This document shows, one piece after another, positions 6,217 to 13,442 of a stretch of 20,752 bases of DNA. Source of the DNA: an uncultured Rhodospirillaceae bacterium (GTDB lineage Bacteria > Pseudomonadota > Alphaproteobacteria > Azospirillales > Azospirillaceae); NCBI GenBank assembly GCA_937927415.1, contig CALBDS010000011.1, positions 1 through 20,752 on the forward strand, written 5' to 3'. Within the stretch, counting starts at the first letter, position 1. Each line of letters opens with the position of its first letter. Under the pieces are notes generated by a model. That model did no database searches. It saw only the letters and a program-made list of their open reading frames with translations, and was not told the DNA's origin. A program made the position numbers and the translations under genes.

Positions 6217-6370
6217 CGACATACGTGGGTAGGACGCCCCATGTCCGCCACCATTGCTTTTGGGGCGAAAGAGTTGGCGATGCCAACGATTTCCGGGAGA
6301 GGTGCGAGACTTTTTAGGCGTATGCCAGTCAATCCGGGCAGTGGCCGGGAGTGCATTCCCGTGTTCACGG

Positions 6371-6390
6371 CGATCCGGAGTCCCGGATCG
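6371..6390. repeat. 8-bp perfect inverted repeat
   Basis: CGATCCGG-AGTC-CCGGATCG, directly followed by further CCGGATCG and ATCCGGAT copies up to 6414. It could be a recombinase or regulator site. Confidence 0.5.
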
Positions 6391-6404
6391 GCGGACAGCC
6401 GGAC

Positions 6405-6439
6405 ATCCGGATCGCCGGTTCTCCGTAAATCCGGGTAGG
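6405..6439. repeat. repeat A, partner of 15974-16017
   Basis: ATCCGGATCGCCG (6405-6417) overlapping GCCGGTTCTCCGTAAATCC (6414-6432) and continuing to CCGGGTA (ends 6437). The same three words occur at 15974-16017 in direct orientation but with different spacing. Confidence 0.45.
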
Positions 6440-6640
6440 AAGGAGCTGCGCGCCCGATGGCGGCGACCGGTGGAGATGGAGGAGAATCACTGGCGCACCG
6501 CCGGACAGATGGATGGCCGATGTGTGCGACGGCAGGCCGGTCGAACTGGCCGTCGATGCGGCCGGCATCGTGCCGTGCACCCTCTGCGCATGGGTCCGAC
6601 GCCACATCAGCGCGCCACGACGTCGAGCTGCTTATGCGCC

Positions 6641-6724
6641 AGTCGCAAAATAAAGGGCCACCAGTCGCACGGTTAGGGGCCATGTTCGCAGAATTATGGG
6701 GCCGACTGCTGATTTATCGGCCCC
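6641..6724. repeat. 3-4 tandem ~20-22-bp repeats, possible IS21-family end remnant
   Basis: Successive units: AGTCGCAAAATAAAGGGCCA (6641-6660), AGTCGCACGGTTAGGGGCCA (6663-6682), a third at 6683-6704 with TTCGCAGAATTATGGGGCC, and a degenerate fourth at 6705-6724. The shared pattern is TCGCA, a short AT-rich core, then GGGGCC. From memory, multiple repeats of this kind occur at IS21-family ends. No istA or istB gene is present, so it would be a solo end. Confidence 0.5.
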
Positions 6725-6808
6725 GCTCGCGTCTTTGGGAGCCGACGACACCAGCAGGCGGCCTCCGGCCGCGCAACGAGCCTCCTGGCCACGACGCACG
6801 ACGCCGCC

Positions 6809-6985
6809 TCAGGCGGGCGGCGCCTGCTCGGTGGACACCAGCGCGTCGGTGGCGCGGTCCATCCTCGCCTGCCGGGCGAGGAGGCGGTCCAGTTCGGCCC
6901 GGGCCTGGGCGCGTTCGCGGCGGGTCAGGGCACAGGACGCCAGCTCGGCCCGCAGTTCCCGGACTTGGTCGTGGATGGTGAGCAT
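6809..6985 (-). CDS. 58-aa helical protein of unknown function
   Basis: A short charged protein: MLTIHDQVRELRAELASC, then TRRERAQARAELDRLLARQA and a polar tail. It is nearly all predicted helix with heptad-like Leu/Ala spacing, so a small coiled coil is likely. The ATG at 6985 has a good Shine-Dalgarno, GGAGGG four bases upstream. It lies downstream of the DUF736 gene on the same strand, separated by ~350 bases containing the long nested hairpin at 7025-7144. I do not recognise a named family. Confidence 0.6.
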   Translation of the reverse strand: MLTIHDQVRELRAELASCALTRRERAQARAELDRLLARQARMDRATDALVSTEQAPPA

Positions 6986-7024
6986 CGGTCCCTCCTCTGG
7001 TTTTGAAGACGAGGGGGCGTCACG

Positions 7025-7144
7025 ATGCCGGGGCGGTCCGGGTCGAGGATCGCCGCAGGCGACCGGCCTGCCGGCGAGCGGGGGAGCCAAAAGGCGCAGC
7101 CTTTTGGGGGGACCGCTCGTCCTCGAGGCGGGCCGCCCCGGCAT
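7025..7144 (-). ncRNA. long nested inverted repeat, candidate structured RNA
   Basis: A 120-base element that folds on itself almost completely. The outer stem is ATGCCGGGGCGG (7025-7036) with CCGCCCCGGCAT (7133-7144), extended by imperfect pairing to 7049/7120. A middle stem pairs CGAGCGG (7075-7081) with CCGCTCG (7113-7119). The apical hairpin is CCAAAAGGC-GCA-GCCTTTTGG (7087-7107). A side hairpin, GCAGG to CCTGC, fills 7052-7075. It lies between DUF736 and the 58-aa gene, so it is probably transcribed on the minus strand. It could be a structured mRNA segment, a processed small RNA, or a DNA cruciform/recombination site. Strand and function are inference. Confidence 0.5.
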
Positions 7145-7339
7145 GGTAGGCTGGGACGTCCGAAGAGACAGACGGACTTTCGGGAGCACAGGGGCCTCCC
7201 CGTCTCGCCCCGCCCCCCAGTCGCACGGCAATCACGGCCATCATGAGCCGCGGCGGTCGCTTGTCGCATTCCAGCACGTCCGTTGTGGCCCGGAGCCGGC
7301 CGCGGCGCTCGGATGGAGCGCCGCAACCGGTGGCCGGCC

Positions 7340-7636
7340 TCAGCGGGACCAGATCAGGGCGTAGCCGCCGTCGACCTCGACCAGGCTGGCGTAGATCGGA
7401 GCCGGGAAGCTGGGGTCGTCCAGCTTGACCGAGTGGTAGTCGCGGCCGGTCTCCTTGGCGGTCTTGCGCCAGCCGGCGCCGATCTCGATCCCGTTGCTCT
7501 GGGCGCGCAGGTCGGGAGCCTTGTCGCTGTCCTTCGCGGCCGGGACGAAGCGGGCCTTGATGTTGAGGGTGAGCGTCTTGATGGTGCCGGTGAAGGAGCC
7601 GTCGTCGTTGCGGGTGAAGGTGCCGATCTGAGCCAT
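7340..7636 (-). CDS. DUF736 family protein
   Basis: A 98-aa protein that matches DUF736 throughout: MAQIGTFTRNDDGSFTGTIK, TLTLNIKARFVPA, then NGIEIGAGWRKTA, LDDPSFPAPIYASLVE and a final ALIWSR. The ATG at 7636 has AGGAGAGG directly upstream. DUF736 proteins are frequent in alphaproteobacterial integrative conjugative elements and plasmids, usually near rep and transfer genes; their biochemical role is not established. It shares a 453-base upstream interval with the divergent XRE gene at 8090, which could be its regulator. Confidence 0.93.
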   Translation of the reverse strand: MAQIGTFTRNDDGSFTGTIKTLTLNIKARFVPAAKDSDKAPDLRAQSNGIEIGAGWRKTAKETGRDYHSVKLDDPSFPAPIYASLVEVDGGYALIWSR

Positions 7637-8089
7637 GATCCTCTCCTGCGGGGTTCGACCGCGACCACCGCGGCCTTGATGGCGATCACAAGGGCGCCGG
7701 GCGACCGGCCCGCACCCGCAAGGGCCGCAGCGCAGCGGAGGACGGCCAGGGGCCGGGCTTCTTGCCTCGCGAGGAAGCCGCGCACAGGCGCAGCCGAGCA
7801 CGGCGGGGAAGAAGGCCGGCCCCCGGCCGTTGCGGGATCGAGGTCGGGCTGCTCCGCAGCCACACCCGGCGTCAGGGTCGCCAGCAGGAAAGGCCGCCGT
7901 GGTCGAGCCGCGAGCCGTTCAGCCGGAGACAACACCGCTCACGGCGCCGCAGCGCAACGCCGGATGCAACCGTGCCGGAAATAGCCGCGTTTCCCAGTCA
8001 CATGGCCTCGGTCCGGGAGAAGGACCATCAACAGCTCCCACCCGCCGTGATAGCGTCGCCCGATGGAGCGGTTGGGCGGAGATGGATGC
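7637..8089. other. gene-free divergent interval upstream of DUF736
   Basis: I see no plausible gene. Two structured spots: the palindrome CCTCGCGAGG (7765-7774) inside GGCTT/AAGCC arms (7756-7779), and GGCCGG-CCC-CCGGCC (7814-7828). These could be regulatory sites or leader structures for DUF736. No clear promoter stands out. Confidence 0.4.
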
Positions 8090-8290
8090 ATGACCCCGGA
8101 GCGGTGCCGGCTCTTCCGGCGTGAGCTGGGATGGTCGCAGGAGGCTCTCGCCGAGAAAGCGACGCTGTCGGTGTCGGCGGTGCGCGCCTTCGAACTCGGC
8201 AGGGGCTCGTCGCGGGGCTACGTGCCGGGCAGCCTCCGGCGGGCCTTCGAAGCCGCGGGCGTCCGCATGGACAGCGACGAAGCCCCATGA
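8090..8290 (+). CDS. short XRE-family regulator
   Basis: A 66-aa protein: MTPERCRLFRRELGWSQEAL, AEKATLSVSAVRAFELGRG, then LRRAFEAAGVRMDSD. This is the compact HTH fold with the LRxAxEAAGV tail shared with the XRE proteins at 8705, 13443 and 15565. ATG 8090 is preferred, with GGAG eight bases upstream and the TPERCRLFR start conserved among the relatives; an in-frame ATG at 8063 would add nine residues. It is divergent from DUF736. A near-palindromic hairpin (8305-8323) 15 bases past the stop may be a terminator. Confidence 0.8.
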   Translation: MTPERCRLFRRELGWSQEALAEKATLSVSAVRAFELGRGSSRGYVPGSLRRAFEAAGVRMDSDEAP

Positions 8291-8704
8291 ACCACTGCGG
8301 CGATCAGGAGTTGAAACTTCCTGGCACGGGAGACGGCCGGCGGCGGATGATCGCCACGGGAAAGCGCCAAAGATTGACGGTGATGATCGTCGTCGGGGGC
8401 TCCTGACGTTCCCGCCGTGGTTGGAGTCGCCCTGCACCCGGAAGCGGCTCCTGCCGTCGCCAGCCTTGCAGGAGGAAGGCACGTCGCGGGAGATGCGCCA
8501 GGGATCGACGGTCGTCAGACTCGAGACTCCGCAGGAGGCTCGATTCACGAGAGCCCGGCGCGCGGGCTCGTCCGCGCGGGCGCCAGTTTCATTTGTAACG
8601 AAGGACCGCGGCACCCTTTGAGACAGCAGGAGCGGCAGCTGGGACACGATCAAGCGCGTTCTCGTGGGCCATCGCGGATGGCATCTCGAAGAACCATGAG
8701 CGGG
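8291..8704. other. gene-free interval
   Basis: No gene is supported in these 414 bases between two converging XRE genes. It contains a bulged hairpin CAGGAGTT/AACTTCCTG at 8305-8323 and a perfect 7-bp hairpin GAGCCCG-GCGCG-CGGGCTC at 8551-8569, either of which could end transcription. Confidence 0.4.
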
Positions 8705-8992
8705 TCAACCATGCTTTTGCCGCGACGGACTGGACACGTCCTGCTGCGCGGCCGGCATGCCTTCCGGCTGATCGACCAGCATGACGCCAAGCCCGCGGGC
8801 CGACGACAGGAAGATGACGCCGTGCTCCTCCAGCGCCTTGCGCACGGCATCACGGGTCGTGTCCCGCACATCAAGGCGGTCCGACTCCAGCCGCTTCAGG
8901 GCGGTCAAGGCGACCAGAGCCGTATCCGCCAGCGTCTCCTGGGTCCAGCCGAGGAGCGCCCGTGCCGCCCGTATTTGCCTGGGTGTGATCAT
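8705..8992 (-). CDS. short XRE-family regulator
   Basis: A 95-aa protein: ITPRQIRAARALLGWTQETL, then a helix-turn-helix ending KRLESDRLDV, then AVRKALEEHGVIFLSSARGLGVML. The pattern of an HTH followed by 'ALE..GV.F....G.GV.L' is the same as in 13443-13721 and 15565-15834. The last 20 residues are polar. ATG 8992 fits the family start; no strong Shine-Dalgarno. A perfect inverted repeat (9035-9049) 43 bases upstream is a likely operator. It is divergent from the 80-aa gene at 9225. Confidence 0.85.
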   Translation of the reverse strand: MITPRQIRAARALLGWTQETLADTALVALTALKRLESDRLDVRDTTRDAVRKALEEHGVIFLSSARGLGVMLVDQPEGMPAAQQDVSSPSRQKHG

Positions 8993-9034
8993 TGCAGATC
9001 ACATTCCCGATGCTCGCGCCCGCCGCTACAAAAA

Positions 9035-9049
9035 CGACTATTCTAGTCG
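9035..9049. promoter_or_regulatory. operator-like inverted repeat upstream of XRE gene
   Basis: A perfect 6-bp inverted repeat CGACTA-TTC-TAGTCG, in the divergent interval between the XRE gene starting at 8992 and the 80-aa gene starting at 9225. Autoregulation by the XRE protein is inferred from position. Confidence 0.5.
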
Positions 9050-9224
9050 CATCAGAGGCCTGAAGGGGATACACTCTCCGGCTGCAGCGATCCGCCGCCT
9101 TTTCCCGGCCGCAGGGTGGCGAGGGAGGGGCCGCATCGCCGTCCCGCCTCGTCACCGGCCTTGTCCAGCCGCGCGCGGCGACAAACGCCTGGGAAAAGCC
9201 GACAACGGTGTGGAGGACAGGGCG

Positions 9225-9467
9225 ATGCGGCGTGTCTGGGAATTGGCCGCCTTGGTGACGCGCTACGACCGGTGCATGAACGACGGCGACGCCTTGACGC
9301 CCACCGACCTGCCCGCCGCGGTGGAGAGCTATTGGCAGGCGGCGGCCATCAAGGAGCTGATCTACGACGAGACGGCGCGCTTCGGCGTGCCCCTGCCGTA
9401 CACCGGCTGCTGGCAGGGCGATCTGCGGACCGTGCAGGCCTTCATTGCCGGAGGCGGCTGGCAGTAG
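9225..9467 (+). CDS. hypothetical protein, 80 aa
   Basis: Begins MRRVWELAALVTRYDRCMND and contains PAAVESYWQAAAIKELIYDE and PLPYTGCWQGDLRTVQAFIAG. The start ATG 9225 has GGAGG eight bases upstream, a good Shine-Dalgarno. Soluble, mixed helical; two Cys and several Trp/Tyr; no motif I recognise. It is divergent from the XRE gene at 8992, 297 bases before the response regulator. Codon use is GC-rich at third positions, as expected of a real gene here. Confidence 0.65.
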   Translation: MRRVWELAALVTRYDRCMNDGDALTPTDLPAAVESYWQAAAIKELIYDETARFGVPLPYTGCWQGDLRTVQAFIAGGGWQ

Positions 9468-9677
9468 ATGGCCGAAACCTCTCATCACTTTCTTTTCCCA
9501 ACGCCTCGCTCCATGCAGACCACGGCCCGGTCGAACCGACACCTCTGCCGGATGTATCGGCTCAAAACGATGGTGCGTTGCTCGCCGTCCTCCGGCGAGA
9601 CCGCGGCGAGACGGTGTTCGGCGGTGTCCTGGCGGCGCTCAATGGTCGGCCCGAACGGGGGTGACGCGGTGACCGCC

Positions 9678-9721
9678 GGCGTGCGGCCGGCGTGCGGCCG
9701 GCGTGCAGCCGGCGTGCAGCC
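9678..9721. repeat. four tandem 11-bp repeats
   Basis: Two copies of GGCGTGCGGCC followed by two of GGCGTGCAGCC, perfectly head to tail, then a partial GGCGCGG. The 11-bp period is one helical turn. The array ends 42 bases before the chosen response-regulator start, so it lies in its promoter or leader region. Confidence 0.85.
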
Positions 9722-9763
9722 GGCGCGGAATATCATACGCGGATAAGCATGAGGACAACCACC

Positions 9764-10144
9764 ATGGCCAGCGATACACCCGTCCATGTCCTCGTCGCCG
9801 ACGACGAGGTGCTGGTCGCCTGGGCGCTGCGTTCCATCCTGGAAGAGGCCGGCTACCGGGTCACCGTCGCCCACGATGGCGAGCAAGCGCTCGCCCTTCA
9901 GGCCAGGGATCCCGCCGACGTGCTGCTGACCGATCTCCAGATGCCCCGCCTGGACGGGCAGGGATTGATCCGCGTGCTGCGGGCCGAGCACCCCATGTTG
10001 CCGGTGATCGTGATGACGGGCGCCCCCGACCCCAGCAGCTTCGCGGACCTGCGCGGCGCGGCGGCCGGCACCATTATCATGGTCAAGCCGGTCGGCTCCC
10101 AACCGGTTCTGACAGCCCTCCGAAACCTGCTTGGGGTGCGGTGA
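9764..10144 (+). CDS. single-domain response regulator
   Basis: A 126-aa receiver domain with no output domain. Acidic pocket ADDE (12-15, with D13 and D14), phosphoacceptor D57 in LLTDLQMP, T85 in VIVMTG and K108 in MVKPV, so all conserved receiver residues are present. Such stand-alone (CheY-like) regulators pass phosphate or bind partners directly. No histidine kinase is adjacent; the partner must be elsewhere. ATG 9764 is preferred to ATG 9749 because GAGGA sits eight bases upstream of it. An 11-bp tandem array precedes it and a MucR gene follows 128 bases downstream on the same strand. Confidence 0.92.
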   Translation: MASDTPVHVLVADDEVLVAWALRSILEEAGYRVTVAHDGEQALALQARDPADVLLTDLQMPRLDGQGLIRVLRAEHPMLPVIVMTGAPDPSSFADLRGAAAGTIIMVKPVGSQPVLTALRNLLGVR

Positions 10145-10272
10145 CCGCATCGGGGGCCGGTGTGCCGGCAAGATGATCGAGAACCACACAGCCACTATGA
10201 AATTGTGGATTCTTGGCTGCCGGAACCGTTCCATACCGTCCCGTGCAACGCCAACGCGGAGCGTTCCGAACC

Positions 10273-10677
10273 ATGACCGATGTGATCACACAGACTGCCA
10301 GGATCGTGGCCGCTTATGTCCGAAACCACCCTGTCGGCGTGGATGAGGTGCCGCTCCTGATCGCGACCGTACGCGGGATCCTGGAAACCCTTGGTACGCC
10401 CGAGGAACCGCGGCACTTTGAACGGAAGCCGGCGGTGCCGATCCGCCGCTCGGTGACGCCCGACTGCATCGTCTGCCTGGAAGACGGCAAGAGGCTGAAG
10501 ATGCTGAAACGCCACCTGCGAACCGTCTACGGCATGACGCCGGAGGAGTACCGGGCGCGCTGGAACCTGCCGGACAACTATCCGATGACCGCTCCGAACT
10601 ACGCGGCGTCCCGCTCCGCGCTCGCCAAGGCGCGGGGACTCGGCCGAACCGGACGGCGACCGAAGAACGCAAGGTGA
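10273..10677 (+). CDS. MucR/Ros-family transcriptional regulator
   Basis: A 134-aa protein. N-terminal oligomerisation region with AAYVRNHPVGVDEVPLLI, then the Ros/MucR zinc-finger block CIVCLEDGKRLKMLKRHLRT (65-84), MTPEEYRARWNLPDNYPM and APNYAASRSALAKARGLG, all typical. These nucleoid-associated regulators bind AT-rich sites and control exopolysaccharide, motility and cell-cycle genes. Two Cys (65, 68) and one His (81) of the finger are present; the positions where the second His lies in Ros are Val85 and Tyr86, so zinc binding is doubtful, as in some other MucR relatives. ATG 10273 was chosen from the family start; no strong Shine-Dalgarno. It converges on the diguanylate cyclase gene. Confidence 0.9.
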   Translation: MTDVITQTARIVAAYVRNHPVGVDEVPLLIATVRGILETLGTPEEPRHFERKPAVPIRRSVTPDCIVCLEDGKRLKMLKRHLRTVYGMTPEEYRARWNLPDNYPMTAPNYAASRSALAKARGLGRTGRRPKNAR

Positions 10678-10681
10678 CAGG

Positions 10682-10701
10682 CGTCGCCGGAACAGGCGAC
10701 G
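10682..10701. terminator. hairpin between convergent genes, candidate bidirectional terminator
   Basis: A perfect 7-bp stem CGTCGCC-GGAACA-GGCGACG in the 40-base gap between the MucR-family stop and the diguanylate cyclase stop. It lacks a T-tract. Position supports shared termination. Confidence 0.45.
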
Positions 10702-10717
10702 GGTCGGCGGCGGCTGA

Positions 10718-12676
10718 TCAGGCCGCACCGCTGCCGCAAGCGGGATGTGAAGCATCCCCGCATCCCTGAAGCACCACCCGGTTCTTGCCGGTGCGCTTCG
10801 CCTCGTACAGCGCGACGTCCGCCTGCCGGATCGCCTCCTCGGGCTCCAGCGCGGCCGCCGCCCACACCGACACACCGGCCGAGCAGCCGACCCGCACGGG
10901 CCGGCCGGCGATGACCGCACTCTGCCCCACCGTCGCGACGATGCGCTCGGCCAGGGCCAGCGTGCCGCATGCCGTCCCGCAGGCCGACGGAACCAGCACG
11001 GCGAACTCGTCGCCGCCCAGCCGCGCCACGAAATCGCCGTCGCGCAGGCAACTCCGGAGCCGGCCGGCGACGATCCGCAGCAGCTCGTCGCCTGCGGGGT
11101 GCCCCAGCGTGTCGTTGACCGCCTTGAAGTCGTCGAGGTCGAGCAGCATCACTGCCTGCCGGGCGCCGTCCGCCGCCGCCCCGGTCAAAGCCGTCAGGCG
11201 CTCGGTCAGGTAGGCGCGGTTCGGCAACCCGGTCAGCGGGTCGTGGTTGGCGGCGTACCGGGCGCGGTCCTTCTCCGCCTCGGCCGCCCGGTGGGCGGCC
11301 TGCACCAGCAGTTCGCGCTCCCGGCGCTCGGTCACGTCGGTCATCATGCCGACCATGCGCAGCGGCTCCCCGTCGGCACCGAACTGCGCCCGGCCGCGGA
11401 CGAACAGCCAGCGCCAGGAGCCGTCCTTGTGGCGCACGCGGCATTCCGCCTCAACCTGCTCGGAGCGCCGCTCCAGGTGCGCCTGCACGGCGGCCCGGAG
11501 GTCCGGGGCATCCGCCGGGTGCAGGAGGTCCCAGAACTCCCGCGAGTCGTCGCCCATCTCGTGGTCGGCCAAGCCGTACAGCGCCTTCATCCGGGTCGTC
11601 CGGCGGACCTTGTTGGTGCGGAGATCCCAATCCCAGATGCCGTCCGCCGTGGCGGCCACCGCCATATCGAAGCGCTCCTCGCTCTCGCGCACCGCTCGCA
11701 GCGCGTCGCGCAGGGCGTCGGCCTCGCGGCGCGCGGCGCGCAGGACGAGGACGCTGAGCGCCAGGCTGAGCGCCACGCCGCCGCCGCCCACCCCCCAGAC
11801 CAGCAGGGTCCGCGACCACCAGGGGGCGAACAGCGCGTCCAGCGGCCGGCCGGCGATCACCACCAGCCCCTCCGGGTCGAGGCGGCGGAAGGCGTACAGG
11901 CGCGCGACCCCGTCGATCGGGGAAACGTGTTCATAGACCCCCGCCTCCTCGGTCAAGCGCTCATGAACATAAGAGCCCTCCGGCCAGCCCTTGGGCGGCT
12001 CGGCGGCGGGCAGCGGAGCACGCACGACGACATCGCCGTTCAGCTTCCGGATGGCGACCGAGGCGTTCTCATCGCCGGCGATGCGGCGGTAGAAGTCGGC
12101 GAACCGGTCGGCAGGCACCCCGGCCACCACGATGCCGCGGAAGGTGCCGGAGGGATCCTCCAGGCGCCGGGACACGACGAAGAAGAAGCCGCCGGTCACC
12201 CGCCCCCAGATGAGCGGGCTGAGGAACAGCCGCTCGCCGGCCCTGGCCGCCTGGAAATACTCCCGGTCCGCCACGCTGAGGCGGCCCAGCCTCTCCTCGG
12301 CGGTGGAGAACACCGCGTCGCCGCGCTCATCGTACACCCACAGGGAATCGACACCGTCGGCGTCCCGAAGCATCGCCCGTAGGGCCTCCCGGTCGGCATC
12401 CGCCGCTTCGGGGGTCGGCAGCGGCCGGCCGGCGAAATGGTCAGCGACCCGCCCGAGCAGCATGACGTCGGTCCGGATCACCGCCCGGACGTGCTCGGCC
12501 ACCAGGATGGTGCGCTGGTCCAGCTCCCGCTCCGCGTGCAGGCGGGTGGTCCGGTGATCGATGATGATGGTGGCGCTCACGGCGATGATGGTGACGGCGA
12601 CCGCCGATCCGACCAGCGCGGCAACGAGGCTTCGTATGTTGGCCGTCAAAGGATCCTGACTCTCGCGCCCGAACAT
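10718..12676 (-). CDS. membrane diguanylate cyclase (Cache-PAS-GGDEF)
   Basis: A 652-aa inner-membrane sensor that makes c-di-GMP. Layout: transmembrane helix ~15-38; periplasmic Cache-like sensor ~40-285 (DSLWVYDERGDAVFST, ADREYFQAARAGERLFLSPL); transmembrane helix ~290-313; short coiled linker; PAS domain ~331-450 ending MVGMMTDVTERRE; GGDEF domain ~475-640. The GGDEF begins DPLTGLPNRAYL, contains LLDLDDFKAVNDTLGH and the intact ARLGGDEF (catalytic loop 554-558). The inhibitory I-site RxxD is present as RDGD at 545-548, five residues before GGDEF, so product inhibition is expected. No EAL domain. The start ATG 12676 fits a short cytoplasmic N-terminus. Probably a stand-alone gene. Confidence 0.95.
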   Translation of the reverse strand: MFGRESQDPLTANIRSLVAALVGSAVAVTIIAVSATIIIDHRTTRLHAERELDQRTILVAEHVRAVIRTDVMLLGRVADHFAGRPLPTPEAADADREALRAMLRDADGVDSLWVYDERGDAVFSTAEERLGRLSVADREYFQAARAGERLFLSPLIWGRVTGGFFFVVSRRLEDPSGTFRGIVVAGVPADRFADFYRRIAGDENASVAIRKLNGDVVVRAPLPAAEPPKGWPEGSYVHERLTEEAGVYEHVSPIDGVARLYAFRRLDPEGLVVIAGRPLDALFAPWWSRTLLVWGVGGGGVALSLALSVLVLRAARREADALRDALRAVRESEERFDMAVAATADGIWDWDLRTNKVRRTTRMKALYGLADHEMGDDSREFWDLLHPADAPDLRAAVQAHLERRSEQVEAECRVRHKDGSWRWLFVRGRAQFGADGEPLRMVGMMTDVTERRERELLVQAAHRAAEAEKDRARYAANHDPLTGLPNRAYLTERLTALTGAAADGARQAVMLLDLDDFKAVNDTLGHPAGDELLRIVAGRLRSCLRDGDFVARLGGDEFAVLVPSACGTACGTLALAERIVATVGQSAVIAGRPVRVGCSAGVSVWAAAALEPEEAIRQADVALYEAKRTGKNRVVLQGCGDASHPACGSGAA

Positions 12677-12754
12677 GATTCCTATGGTTGCGGACCTTAT
12701 CCGGTTTTCTCTTGGAGATCACTTGCCGAAGACGCGGAGGAGGCACGAAGCACG

Positions 12755-13372
12755 CTACGCTTCCTTTGCGGTCAGCGCGGTCAGGTCGGCGAGAACGCCG
12801 CGGATGAAGTCCCAGGGATAGCCGTCGGCGTCGGGTTCCAGCTCGCTCCATTCGGTGGCGATGGCGAGCTTGGCGATCACGCCGGGGATCGACCGTGCGG
12901 GCGTGCGGGACGCGGTCCGGAGCAACTCGTCCACCCGCCGGTCGGCGGCGGCCTCCCGCTCCATGGCACTGGTGAGACCGACCGCCACCGCCTCGGCGTC
13001 CCAGCGCGCCTGCGCGGCGGCAAGGTCGCGCTTCAGCCGTCGGCGCAGGGAGCGGGTGGCCGGTGCTGTCCCCAGCACCCGGTCGATCTGGCGGGCGTCC
13101 GTGGCGACGACCGAAGGGCGCCCCGGGCCATCGAGGGGGATCTCGACACGGGGAAAGCCGATCTTCTCGGCCAATTCCCGTTCCAAGCGCTGAGCCTCGT
13201 GGCACAGCCGCTGCGAGGAGGCAAAGGTTTCTCGCCAATCCTTCCAGAGCAGGATGAGTGGGTCGGTGTCCTGACTCTCTCTCAAAGTAGAGGTCAGTAG
13301 ACGAGCAGCGGCAGCGATGCTCCCTCTCTGGGATGCGCGACTCATCTTCGGCGCTCGCGTCCTTGGAGACAC
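12755..13372 (-). CDS. uncharacterised helical protein, module copy 1 (with XRE at 13443)
   Basis: A 205-aa soluble, charged, mostly helical protein I cannot assign to a family. It is paralogous to 14705-15343: about 103 of 162 positions identical in a gapless hand alignment (residues 39-200). Shared blocks: QRLCxExQRLER (54-65), the string ARQIDRVLGTAPAT (93-106), RRRLKR (110-115), AADRRVDELLR (142-152), TPAxSxxGxIAKLA (157-170) and PWxFxRGVLxDL (186-197). No signal peptide, membrane segment or catalytic motif is seen. The GTG at 13372 is preferred because AAGGAGGTGAC precedes it; ATG 13345 is in frame. It is divergent from the XRE gene across only 70 bases, which include TTGCG/CGCAA half sites. 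Confidence 0.75.
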   Translation of the reverse strand: MSPRTRAPKMSRASQRGSIAAAARLLTSTLRESQDTDPLILLWKDWRETFASSQRLCHEAQRLERELAEKIGFPRVEIPLDGPGRPSVVATDARQIDRVLGTAPATRSLRRRLKRDLAAAQARWDAEAVAVGLTSAMEREAAADRRVDELLRTASRTPARSIPGVIAKLAIATEWSELEPDADGYPWDFIRGVLADLTALTAKEA

Positions 13373-13442
13373 GTCACCTCCTTTGCGGCTTTCGACGCAA
13401 CTGATATGATGCAAAATGACATTGATAATGACACCACAAAAA

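Larger units (their letters stand above)
6217..6808. other. gene-free junction region with mobile-element remnants
   Basis: I see no convincing gene here. The stretch holds a possible terminator just after the XRE gene (CGCCCCA 6235-6241 with TGGGGCG 6261-6267), a 6-bp inverted repeat GTTGGC-GAT-GCCAAC (6273-6287), a CCGGATCG-rich cluster at 6371-6439 that recurs at 15974-16017, and a block of IS-end-like repeats at 6641-6724. It marks the border between the plasmid backbone and the accessory genes. Confidence 0.5.

Noticed and set aside
6457..6981. 174-codon plus-strand frame in the junction region
   Set aside because: It runs through the IS-end-like repeats and over the 58-aa gene; no domain pattern and poor codon character.
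7087..7107. Simple rho-independent terminator
   Set aside because: The hairpin is only the tip of a much larger nested fold, and no T-tract follows on either strand.
7919..8653. 244-codon minus-strand frame across the XRE gene at 8090 and the following gap
   Set aside because: Arg/Ser/Pro-rich shadow composition, no Shine-Dalgarno, and it overlaps a clear XRE gene on the other strand.
9513..9664. Possible short coding tail (LLAVLRRDRGETVFGGVL) upstream of the 11-bp repeats
   Set aside because: Only the last ~30 codons look gene-like and no start or ribosome site precedes them in frame; at most a gene remnant.
9678..9721. CRISPR-like array
   Set aside because: The units are 11 bp and directly adjacent with no spacers, and no cas genes are nearby.
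11099..12382. 427-codon plus-strand frame inside the diguanylate cyclase
   Set aside because: It is antisense to a gene with intact Cache, PAS and GGDEF motifs; the translated product has no recognisable features.
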